Shown: piece by piece, positions 12,788 through 22,387 of the stretch
Position numbering within the stretch: position 1 is the stretch's first letter
How the letters are laid out: each line of letters opens with the position of its first letter
NCBI RefSeq assembly: GCF_004798865.1
Contig: NW_025336598.1
Coordinates: forward strand, 24,773,519 to 24,837,518
Length of the DNA: 64,000 nt
Reading direction: 5' to 3'
Origin: Varanus komodoensis
Taxonomy: Eukaryota; Chordata; Lepidosauria; Squamata; Varanidae
The notes under the pieces: model-generated
Database searches by the model: none
Seen by the model: the letters and a program-made list of their open reading frames with translations, nothing else
What the model was told of the DNA's origin: nothing
Position numbers and translations under genes: made by a program

Positions 12788-13068
12788 AACATGAAATATA
12801 GAACCTAGCAGTACTTTAAGGTAAAGGAAATTAAAAGCAATAGCATAGAAGCTGTTAAAAACATGAAATGTAGCTAGTCATGAAGCATAACCGCTCTCTA
12901 AGGTATAAAGGAGATGAGAAAGCATATTAGAGGAACAGTTACAAACATGAAATTTGACCACCCATGAAGCATAGCAGTTCTCTTTGGTATAAAGGAATTG
13001 AGAAACAATGTCATAGGAGCTATTAAACCATGAAATATGACTTCTGAGGCACACACTTCTTAAAGATG
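12788..13068. repeat. Diverged tandem array, unit about 84 bp, about 3.5 copies
   Basis: The phrase 'acatgaaat' recurs at 12789, 12861, 12945 and (as 'ccatgaaat') 13028. Each copy is followed by 'catgaagcata', 'gctctctaaggtataaagga', 'gatgagaaa..' and '..taggagctattaaa'. Spacings are 72, 84 and 83 bp, the first unit being short by about 12 bp. The units differ by perhaps 20-25 percent, so this is an old minisatellite-like array. I do not recognise the unit. Confidence 0.8.
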
Positions 13069-13124
13069 TAACATCTGGCAAGCTGCAGCCAAAAGAAAAA
13101 AAAAACGGTAACTAAAAAATCACT

Positions 13125-13485
13125 AACCAATTGTACAAGCTTTTGAGGTCCCCAGATCTCTTCATTAGGCAATATGTTATAAAAGGCAGAGGGTTAGAAA
13201 GCAGCCCAGGAATTCTATAAATAGTCACCAATTGTGTTTGATAATCCAGGTACCTGCCTGACCTTCATGTAGAACGTTAAACCCAGATTCACATGAATAG
13301 TAAATAAAGCTTCTCCTGAAGTGCATCTTGGATCAAAGAAATAACTGCAGAGAGCATGAATTCCAGCTGTTCCTTTCAGTCAGTTATTTTGTGCATTCTC
13401 CAAGAGATTTGTGACCTCTTAACGGCTAATACATTTATTACGGCATAAGCTTCAGTGGACCAGATTCAACTTCATCTGATATATA
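13125..13485 (-). ncRNA. Two degenerate hammerhead-ribozyme-like blocks of the Penelope-like element
   Basis: Minus-strand blocks at about 13131-13180 ('atgaagagatctggggacct' then 'caaaagcttgtac') and 13440-13485 ('gatgaagttgaatctggtcc' then 'actgaagcttatgcc') have the layout of a hammerhead core: a CUGAUGA-like box, a short stem-loop, a GAAA-like box, then a further stem. Penelope-like elements are known to carry such motifs in their terminal repeats. Both cores depart from consensus, so activity is unlikely. Confidence 0.45.
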
Positions 13486-13806
13486 CCATGTCCTAAATTG
13501 GCAGATACGTATACAAATGATTGTGGGTAGAGGGAAGACAAACATGCATAGTTAAATATACATGGCTTTAGAAAGGATAATGATAAGTAACAAGTTATGG
13601 GAGACAGGAAATACAAGAAGTACAGACTGTAACATAAATTCATGCAAAATACCACAGGGACCATTCAGAAAGTTGTGTTGATAGTGACACCAGTATCCCA
13701 GCATTGCTAAATAAATTAACAGGCATGTTACGTTTTCCTCCCCCTTTCACTATACTAGACCTTGGTATCCAATGGAACTATAATAGAAGGCCAGGCAAGT
13801 GCTGTC

Positions 13807-13893
13807 GCTCCAAATGTTTGGGCCTACAGCTCCCATGATGCTTCCCCTTTAGCAAGGGCTGATGGAGGTTGTAGACCAAAGTATGTGGAAGGC
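13807..13893. mobile_element. hAT-like fold-back MITE inside the Penelope-like element
   Basis: The left half 'ccaaatgtttgggcctacag' with 'ctcccatgatgc' is mirrored by 'gctgatggaggttgtagacc' and 'aaagtatgtggaaggcc'. This is the typical palindrome of the 'actacaactcccat' family. Confidence 0.65.
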
Positions 13894-14082
13894 CTCAAGT
13901 TGTCCATAAAATGGGTGACCAGCAACCTGGATAGGTTTAAGGGAATTTTAGGCAAGTCCATGGAGGATGGAGCTACCAAAGTTGTATAGCCCTAAAGACC
14001 ATTTACTGGGAACATGAGAGGGAAGGTTGTATTGCACTCATGCTGCACTTATGGGCTTCCCACTGGCATCGAGTTGGCTATT

Positions 14083-14150
14083 GTGGCTTTGGGATGCTGG
14101 TCTAGATAGAACTTTGGTCTGGTCCAGCAGGACTCTTCTTATGTCTTTAA
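14083..14150 (-). repeat. Fragment of a squamate interspersed repeat, minus strand
   Basis: The minus strand reads 'aagagtcctgctggaccaga' and continues 'ccaaagttctatctagacca'. This resembles a common reptile repeat starting '..agccctgctggatcagacc'. Related pieces lie at 25839-25955 and 58107-58330. I cannot give it a family name. Confidence 0.45.
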
Positions 14151-14160
14151 TATTTTAGTG

Positions 14161-14235
14161 CAGCCTTCCCCAACTGGGTGCCTTCCAGATATGCTTGACA
14201 ACAGCTCCCATAATCTTCTGCCAACATGCCCAGAT
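14161..14235. mobile_element. hAT-like MITE half copy
   Basis: It starts 'cagccttccccaactgggtg' and continues 'ccttccagatatgcttgaca' and 'acagctcccataatcttctg'. Only the left arm is present. It sits within the span of the Penelope-like element. Confidence 0.6.
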
Positions 14236-15120
14236 GTGTATAATTAAACACTTCTAAAGAGCACCTGGTTGGTGAGGCCTATTTTAATGAGCGCACATTA
14301 TCTTGATTCAGGTCAGGGGTGGGAGAACTGAGCTTCTTTACAATGTAATCCAACAAAATTTCCCTTTGAAATTCAAAAAAGGCTGTTTTAAGGTCTTACT
14401 AGTGTTCTTAGAGATTTAAATATTCTCTCAGTTCTGACTGTGTCTGTTTATTCTTTGGCATACAGACTGGCCTGTTTTTCCTGTGTAAAATGCAAAGGGT
14501 GCTGCTGACAGATTATAGCATTTAGCACCTTCAAACATGTGCAGGTAAATGTCTTGGCTGTCCTGATGTCCTGGCTGATGTTATTAAGGCCTGTGATAGC
14601 ATTTCCAGGGCACACAGAAGGACAGAATTGGCATCTAGGTTTGTGTCTCTTGTGTGGCCTGTTGTGGCTGGTGAGCAACTGTTTTGGGTTGGGGGGCTGT
14701 CTGTAAGAAAGAGCGGACTACTACCCAAATTCTGCAAAAGGGGAAGTATTATTGTCCAAGATAGACTGCAGATTTTTACTATCCTGGAATGGGTTTAGTT
14801 GAGGGCTGTAAGTGCAATACACAGTATTCTAGCACTTTCTCCTCAGCATCCGATCCCTAGTGAATTTTTCCTCATGAGCAGATTGGCCTTATTGATTTGC
14901 TTTTTCACTTCATTTGGAAGGTGTTGTTGCCTAATACATTCTTAAGTTGCCAGTCTCTTTCCAACAGTTTGAAATTGATGGTGTTGTATCATGGGGTTTG
15001 TCTACGGACAATGGATTTTGTAGTGTGTTTCAGATAAAAGCTAGAAGTACATTGATGTGTATAGTGATCAGTAGGTTTCTGATGCTTATGTGTCCATTGT
15101 GTAGTTGCACAGCAGAATCT

Positions 15121-15343
15121 AGAGCCACTGTGTTGTAGTGGCTAAGACCGCAGGACTGAGACTCAAGCAATCTGGGTTCTAATTCCCTCTTAGATATGAA
15201 GGTAACTGGGTGACTTTGGGCCAGTCACAGACTCTCAGCTCAACCTACAGTTGTGGGACAAAGAATGAGAGGAGGAGGAGAATTATGTAAAGCTGTCTTG
15301 AGTTCCTTGAAAGGAAAAAGGTGGAATATAATAAAAAATAAAA
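15121..15343 (+). repeat. tRNA-derived SINE inserted in the Penelope-like element
   Basis: The head is 'agagccactgtgttgtagtg', with box B 'gggttctaattccc'. It then reads 'aactgggtgactttgggcca', 'tcacagactctcagctcaac' and 'gagttccttgaaaggaaaaa', and ends '..ataataaaaaataaaa'. Penelope-like sequence continues on both sides, so the SINE is the younger of the two. Confidence 0.8.
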
Positions 15344-15643
15344 TCCAATTTGATGGAATTTCTTATGAGCCACCTGTCTGTGGCTCCAGATGTTAAAGAT
15401 ATCCATATACTCCAGGAGAAGCGGGGGGTGGGGGGTGGAATTGGGACAGGAGCTGAAAGAGTTGTTTGAGGGAAATTCTCGCCTACTGTGGAGCCATCCC
15501 ATGGCAGTACTATGGCCGTGCCACTGATCTAAAGATGTTTTCTTTTCTTTCAGACCCTAAAGTAAGTAAAGAGTGATGGAGTTGACATAAAGAGATCTTG
15601 GTATAAAGATCCTCAGTATTCACGGTAGCAAGGATGAGAGAAA

Positions 15644-15685
15644 GGATTTTATTCTTCTGAGGAAGGACTTTATTCTTCTGAGGAA
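15644..15685. repeat. Tandem duplication of a 21-bp unit
   Basis: Two units 'gga[t/c]tttattcttctgaggaa' lie end to end with one mismatch, within the Penelope-like element. Confidence 0.9.
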
Positions 15686-16174
15686 GTCAGTAGTATCTTT
15701 CAAGTGCCTTGATGTGCATATGGTCTGAGAAGAGAAAAATTCCTACTTTGATAGTAGCAACGGCTGAAAGTAGAGGGCACCTGGGAATGCCTGGTTGGTT
15801 TTGGGAGGCAGAGAAGTCAAGGGTTCTGTTTCAGTACGAATTTGAAACTACATCTGTGGGTGATTCCTTCATTAGGTTAAATAATTCCTTCTGATATTTT
15901 CCACTAGGACCTGAGAATAGGCACCTGTAAAATGAGGTGCTGGAGAATTGTCTCTCAGCCAGGAACTGGCAAGGAACATGGTAATATATTGTTTGATTTG
16001 TGTTGGTCGCTTTGATTATGATGACAGCATTGTTTTCCAGGCATGTGGGTGGCATCATATTCTGCACAGCTAAGAGTGTAACAAATGAAGCCTCAGCATG
16101 GGTGTGACACCCAAAGCACTCAATGTAAAAAAGAAAGAAAAAAGTCAAATCAAAACTGCTATTGCCATTATCTG

Positions 16175-16613
16175 GTAAAGACCAGTGCTTTTTTTGTCAT
16201 AGAACGCACCGGAACAGAATTCCAACACCCCTTTTCTACAGATTTTCCAAGTTTTAAAAGTAACTTTTGAAAATTTGATGTTTGGTCCATGTGGATTTGA
16301 ATCGCCCTGTCAAGCGTAGCAGGTTGGCGGCAAAATCATTAAAATGGTGCATGCGGGCTGCTTGTGTGTCGAGTCCGTTGCATGCGTACTTTGTCTGCAC
16401 TGGTTGTGATGGCGCTGCTCGGCTTGTGGCACTGGTCGGCTTTGATTGATCATGTGGTCGCGCGCTGAGTGCTTATTGTGAGCAGCGACCATTATGTTTC
16501 GGTACACAACTGACGTGTGTGGGTGTGTGTACAGTGATTGACTACGTGCGAAAGGTAAATAATTTCATGAGTTCTGGCACCTTTTTTCTTACAAAAAATG
16601 CACTGGTAAAGAC
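16175..16613. mobile_element. Non-autonomous hAT element, 423 bp, with exact 8-bp target duplication
   Basis: The element spans 16183-16605. It starts CAGTGCTTTTTTTGT and ends ACAAAAAATGCACTG, which are imperfect terminal inverted repeats. The inner flanks ('gcaccggaacagaattcc' and 'gagttctggcacc') also pair in part. It is bounded on both sides by GTAAAGAC (16175-16182 and 16606-16613), a perfect 8-bp duplication as made by hAT transposases. The interior has roughly twenty CpGs, in contrast to its surroundings, which points to a recent insertion. It encodes no transposase: the longest frame is about 65 codons. Confidence 0.85.
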
Positions 16614-19162
16614 CATGTGGAATCCTTCTTTGTGTAGCCTGGGGATGCTTTCTGCGTATGAGAGCACTATTCAGTGGTGTGCTGAGCGAATGGCAGTCCT
16701 GTGCTGGCGATCAATGTTGTGCATCCTAGACAACAGGAGGAAGGCCTGTAGATCACCACAGTATCATATTGTGTGGGTTCAACAATGCATTTTAAAGCAA
16801 ACTAAACCACTTTTGCTGCTGTTACCACTGCTCCACAAAAATTCAGCAGCAAACCCTTGATTTTCCTTTTAAAGAGGGGTTTCCCCTGCCACACACACTG
16901 CTTTGCTGCTAAAGTTTGGTTACATAATGCTGCCAGGTCAAGCAGCGGTGGGCTTTTGGATCCCACTTGAGTCCACGGAGGCAACATAGTCTCCAACCCT
17001 TGGAAATTGCCTACCCCTCTTTAATCCATTCACCAAGTTGTTTAGCTAGACCAAGCCAAGGGAGAGTGGGAAAGGTCTTGCCCTGCACTTTTGAAGCGAC
17101 TAGACTGGGGGAAAAAACATTTCTGGTTAGTTGGCAACTTTACTGACATGGTAATTGGAATGATTTTCATATAAGGGTTGTTGGACACAAGGGGTCCGGA
17201 CCTGGCATGCTTAGCCCAATTAAGCACGGCAGGGTGAGAGGTAGAAAAAATGTATTTTATTCTTGTGAATAAAGTTTGATCACAGCAAAGTGGCGATCAA
17301 TCTAGAAAGCATGGTGGGATCCCTGTTTATTCCCCTGCTGATCAGGCAGTGGTGACAGCTGCTTATTGCATTGAAATTCCTGCTATGAGCATTGATTGGC
17401 ATGTTTGAATTCAGGTGGTCCCTGTGATTACCTGGGATGCTGGGCTACTTGGAGGTTGCTGGCTTAGTGCTGGCCAGCCAGATATGTCCTATAGGGTGAT
17501 TTGAAAAATTTCATTGTGAAAATCAAAAGGTGAGGTACAATTATATTGCTGTACTGGGAATGTTTCTGATTTTTTTCTGTCTCTTTTTCCTCTAAATGGG
17601 ATATAGTAGTTCTCTTATCTCCTAACCGTATTTGGGGATATCAAAAATGGTGTCACTAATCCCTAAAGATAAGTTAACTTTCTTCTGAAAATGTTGGGCT
17701 TGATTAAACTGCTAATCTTAATTAGCACTTGCAGCACTTGCAAGTGGTCATCCAATGCCTATGGGTTCAAGGACCAAAAAGCATAAGACATGGAGTGTGA
17801 TGATTACACTTCCTGCATGCTTTTTGTTTATGCGTGTAATAAGGAATAATTGAGCTCCTAACTAAATCAGATGTTTATTAGTGGTGATTCCAAATGAAAA
17901 CTCTTCACACCACCAGTTAACCTGCAGTGTGCAGCTTTTCAATTATTCCCTCCTTTCTGTAGTAAGATGATGGATCACTTAGTGGGAGAACCCTAGAGAG
18001 TTACAAATGGAAGTCCCTGCAGGGATGTGCTGGGAAAACCCATAAAATTCCATGTGTGGCACAGGGCAAGATCATAACTAAAGCCTAATCAAGAGATCAC
18101 TCCAGGGTGTAGAGATATTGCTGAAGAATTAAATTGGGGGGAGGGGAATTGGTTTGCCCCACATGCAAAAAGGAACACAAAGGAAAACTGCTGGTGGCAC
18201 CTTGGGAATGAGCAGTGCCTGCTTAAGGAGGGGGATATGGTTGTAGAGTTGTTCAATTGGAGATGTCAGTTCAAAATCCGGCACATCCTTCCTGTACTGG
18301 AAGCCCGTTTTTGTTTCTGCAGACGTGGATACTGTGCCTGCCATCTACTTTGGTAACTCAATTGTACAGAACTGGTGGCAGTTTTGGATATAGTTGCTGC
18401 CGTCATGTCTTTCCAGGAACCTTGTTGTGTTTTTTTCTTGTCAGCTTTCAAAGTCTCTAAAGGCTGCTTGTCAGTCATGTGCCTGGCAATTTCCTGTATT
18501 CCCACAGTGCCACACAGCAAGCAGCTTAATGTTGCCTTTGCACCCAACTATCTCAGCAAACACACCTAAAGCAGGAACAGTTGTCCTATATTCGTACAGT
18601 GGATCCACCCAGCCTAGTTGACAGACCTACTGGGCTAGAAGTAGGCATTTAACTTACAAACAACAGGATCTTTTATTAGCCAAGTGTGCTCACATTGGTT
18701 TCTTGTCGGCCATGCCTCACCCATTCTTCCCTCTCCTTTATCACAATGTAGCTGATAAGCTCTTCAGGGCAGGAATTGCCTGTATTTTGTTTTTGCTTCT
18801 GTTACTTGGTAAACGAGCTATTTAAGTACAACTTACCAGCAACTGAAAATAACCATGCAATAAATTGCACACACTGTACCAATTCATTTCAGTGTAGTAA
18901 TTTGTTTCCCCTTGGGGCGCCGATTTTGAAATATCCTGCCCTTTTTTGTCTCCCTCTTTTAAAAAGGAATAGAATACAGATAAAGAAGATGAGTGGGCTA
19001 ATATGTGGAGAAGGGCTTGTCATGTTTTAGGAAATTTGAAATGAGTGTGAATACTATGCTGTTGCACGTCATGTTATAGATTCCCTTTAAATGTAACTGG
19101 TTTTTTTATTTGTACAACCTCCAACAGTTGGAGAGAGTTTTGATTTAAAGTTCTGAAGCAAA
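16614..19162. other. No gene seen
   Basis: Frames of up to 113 codons have no family signature. No repeat is recognised with confidence apart from scattered AT-rich words. Confidence 0.4.
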
Positions 19163-19399
19163 AATAAAAAGGTTTTCACCTGGCCTGGCACTGAAAGAAA
19201 AACAGGAATAGTGCCAGGTGCACCTCCTTGGAAAGCATGCTCCAGAGATGGGGTGAAACTACTGAAAAAGCCGCTCTTCTAGCCCATACCCTTATTTCTT
19301 TTGGGGGTGGCTCCCAGGGAAGGACCTCCACTGATGATCTTAGTGTCCAGGCAGGAACATACGGAGTAAGGCATTCCTTTAGATAACCAGGCCCCAAGA
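19163..19399 (-). repeat. LINE ORF2 C-terminal fragment (L2/CR1-like), minus strand
   Basis: The minus-strand frame reads YVPAWTLRSSVEVLP, then RRAAFSVVSPHLWS, then VHLALFLFF. This matches the L2/CR1 ORF2 end (consensus near 'YEPARTLRSS ... RAFSVVAPRLWNSLP'). The 'cctggcact...gccaggtgaaaacc' block follows. The frame is largely open for 73 codons but truncated at both ends, so the copy is fairly young. Confidence 0.8.
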
Positions 19400-20754
19400 C
19401 ATTTCCTCTGTCTCCTCTCTAGCCTCCAGAAAACTTCACCTGAAGGATGCCCTTCTCTCCTGTGTAAATTTTTCGAGTGCAGAGGAAGCTACAGTGGAGA
19501 GAGGAAATCATCTGCCTTTCTTGGCTATGCTGACCAAAGCCATACCTTCAGAAGAAAAACTGCACTGAAATTACTGCCGAGCCAACTTTTCCCATTGTCT
19601 AATATTTTGCAAAAACTCATACAGAGATGAGATTTGCTTAAGAATATACATGGAAGGCATTTAAAAGGCAGCAGATTTGAAGTCCAACATAAAATCTGTG
19701 TTTTTCAATGATACAAAAACTGGCCTTTTCAGGAATCTTGCCTGAAATCAACAGTAGCAGCAACAAACTGGTTGGCTTACATACTCTCACACACCTGCCC
19801 CTGTTCGTTGGTTGCTAAATCAAGAACAAGGGCAGATTTTCAGTTCACACAAATGACTGCTTAAAGCCCAACAGACCTGACCAGCATCCAGTGTGGATTT
19901 ATTGTGGACTGTAAAACACCCCCTCATCCTCATACCCTGGCAGCAAACAAATAGGGAAATCTGCAGCAAAGACAGAATGTTTGAAAGCCATCACTCTCAA
20001 GATATCACACTCTTTGCTAGCCAACCCTTTGCTATGTGTACTGCAAATGATACTCGAAGTCTGTGCCAATTTTGTAAAGGATTCTGAACTAAATACTGCA
20101 CAGACCTAAATATTGCTGTATTGACTGGGGGGATGAGGCAACTTTGCCAGCCCTGGTTGTTTGATACAGAGAGGATATAGAAAGGGAGATGAGTGGCAAG
20201 GTAAGCTTGTGAAGTTTCAGGTAATAACACAATTAAAACTCCATGCATGAAGTGGGAGCAGAGAAAGCCAACCTTGCTAAAGCAATGTGTCAATTTGGGA
20301 GCCTCAGGGCACAATCCTATAAACAGTCAGGAAAAAAAGGGTCTTGCAGCATTCCCCAGAAGTAGTTTTCTCTCTAAACTCACACAGATGTTTCCTCTTA
20401 CTTGGTGTAGTTGCAACACTCAGGTAGCTTTCAAGGTCCAAATTGCATTTATCTTCCCCACAATTCTCTGGTTGTCAGCACTGCACTACGGCTACTTAAC
20501 TCCTGCGAGTACTTTCACTGTTCCTCACCAGATGGTGCAGCAAGGACAAGTTCATTTGCAAGGACAACTCCTGCCTCTTCTTGGTGAAAGTGGAGTCTTT
20601 TGCAAGCTGAAGGTGCTGCCACAAAAATAAATGAATTAAGTTAATAAAAGTGTTGACAGTGTAGAGAGAATGATAGTGTGCTTGTGTGTTCTCCTCCCTG
20701 CAACAATAACATATTTGATTTTTCTATAAGAAATCAAAATCAAATCAAAAATTT
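19400..20754. other. No gene seen; one possible MITE arm
   Basis: Positions 20306-20355 ('cacaatcctataaacagtca' then 'ggaaaaaaagggtcttgcag') resemble the left arm of the fold-back family found complete at 35047-35228. Otherwise nothing is recognised. Confidence 0.4.
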
Positions 20755-21016
20755 GAGAGCCAGTAAGGTGTAGTGGTTAAAAGCATGGGTCTGGGACTCA
20801 GTGGATCTGGGTTCTATCTTTGATTTGGGTCCCTGCTCAGCCATGGAGCCAACTGGGTGACTCTGGGCCAGTCACAGATTCTCAGCCCAACCTACCTCAC
20901 AGGGTTGTTGTTGTGGGGATAAGAGTGATATCAGGAGGAAGAGAATTACATTTCTCTTCCTTGAGTTCCTTGAAAGGAAAAAAAGGTGGGATAGAAGTAT
21001 AATAAATGAATAAATA
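20755..21016 (+). repeat. tRNA-derived SINE, squamate type, full length
   Basis: The head is 'gagccagtaaggtgtagtgg', with box B-like 'gggttctatctttg'. It continues 'ctgggtgactctgggccagt', 'cctcacagggttgttgttgt' and 'gagttccttgaaaggaaaaa', and ends 'aataaatgaataaata'. It is the best-preserved copy of this family in the window. Confidence 0.85.
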
Positions 21017-22254
21017 TGGCTCAGACAAAAGAATGATCTATTTAATCATTAAATATCTGGAATATTGCTATACAGTACCACATACTGTAGTGATATGCAT
21101 CTGGAGATAGGAAGGTTTCTTAATACCATAAGTAACTCATTAGGTATATTATAGCTATAATAGCTAAATAGACTTTCCCTGTTCAAAGGCCACATGATTA
21201 AGTAGTAGTTGCTACAGACAAACAAAACAAAACACACACAGCTGTGACATGGCCATCACTTCATGTCCTCTTTCCGAGCAACTTGAGGCATCAATCGGCT
21301 GCGCAGTTTTAGACCTGGAATGTTGAAGCTGGCATGGTTTCAATAGGCAGCACAGCTGGGTACTTCTTGATGGTCCCAGCCCTGAGTAAGGCCAATGTGT
21401 ACCCTGATGCTGACTCGGCAGGCAGCCTCACCTGGGCTCTTGGCATGGCAGCCCTGGACGTTCTGGTGGGCACCTGCCTTTCTAATTCAGGGCCCTGACA
21501 GCACGCTGTGGCTGAGCTGTGCTGAGAAGAGCTCCAGAGAGATTACAGGGGATGTTTGCCAGCAAGACTGTCTGTTTCCAGCTTGGTTGGTTGGTTGTAA
21601 TATCCACCAAGGTAATGGAATGAGGTATGCAGGTGACCCCAGCCAAGGAGAAGGTGTTATGTGGTTATTCCTTCTTTTGTTCCTTAGAATATCTATGGTA
21701 ATAAAAAAGATGGAAGAATCTGTGGCAAATTATGGGAAGGTTACAAGTTGAAGGCCTCATTTGGACCCTCCCCCCCATAAAATTCCAGGAATGAGGCAAG
21801 GCAATGGTACCATAAAAGCCTCCCATCCCCTGAAGTGAATTCAGGACTCCAGCCAGTCAGGAACATGACCTTTTTGTCCCATTCAGGCCTTGGGGAGGTT
21901 TAGGGTGGACAAGTGGAGAAGGTTACCCAATTTCTTCCCCACCCACCTCTACTTTGCAGTCTTCTGCTATTGTGCTATGAACACTTGGAGACTCTGGAGA
22001 GCAACCGATAGGGAAAACTGATTGTCCAGGATGGGACAATTTGAACTGGAACCTGCCATAACAAAATGTTTGTCTTTCCTTGTTGAGGTTCAGTTTTAAA
22101 CAAATCCATGCAATGAATATTTTACTTTGTCTGGGATTTCACTGGCAGATTACATCCTGTGCATTTAGAATCCTAGGGTTCTCCAGTTAAAAAGATATCA
22201 AATAACAGGCTGGAAAGGGCCCTTGCTTCAGGCCTTAAGGAATTGGGCCCATTT
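21017..22254. other. No gene seen
   Basis: Frames reach 118 codons (21395-21751) without recognisable domains. No repeat is recognised. Confidence 0.4.
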
Positions 22255-22387
22255 GAGTAGATCAGCATTTCCCAACCTTCCTGTTGTGTCAGGCAACAAA
22301 CCCCACAATTCCAGGTGGCATAGTCATGGGACTGTAGCTCAACACTTCCTTCCAGTGGTCACCAGACTGGGAATGGCTGAAGTAAAT
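22255..22387. mobile_element. Complete hAT-like MITE, 117 bp, with near-perfect 8-bp target duplication
   Basis: The element spans 22263-22379, starting 'cagcatttcccaacctt' and ending 'ccagactgggaatggctg'. These arms are inverted repeats. The flanks are 'gagtagat' and 'aagtaaat', which match at six of eight positions, as expected of an aged 8-bp hAT duplication. The interior carries the family motif around 'gactgtagctcaacact'. Confidence 0.75.

Larger units (their letters stand above)
13110..16075 (-). mobile_element. Penelope-like retroelement fossil, minus strand, nested insertions
   Basis: Separate minus-strand frames show Penelope-like signatures in the right order. They are NAVIIIKATN (near 16005-16040), a fingers-like PKTNQAFP (near 15786-15812), DLYTKIS (near 15590-15625, compare SLYTNIP), the region corresponding to AMG..MAPQ (15480-15520), and EYMDIFNIWSH (15371-15420, compare YIDDIFNIW). 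The linker between RT and GIY-YIG falls around 14540-14870. The 3' part (13120-13490) has two blocks resembling the terminal, hammerhead-bearing segments of this class. The copy is broken many times over and is old. A SINE (15121-15343) and fold-back elements lie inside it. No LTR or capsid gene is involved. The subclade (Neptune/Poseidon) is uncertain. Confidence 0.7.
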
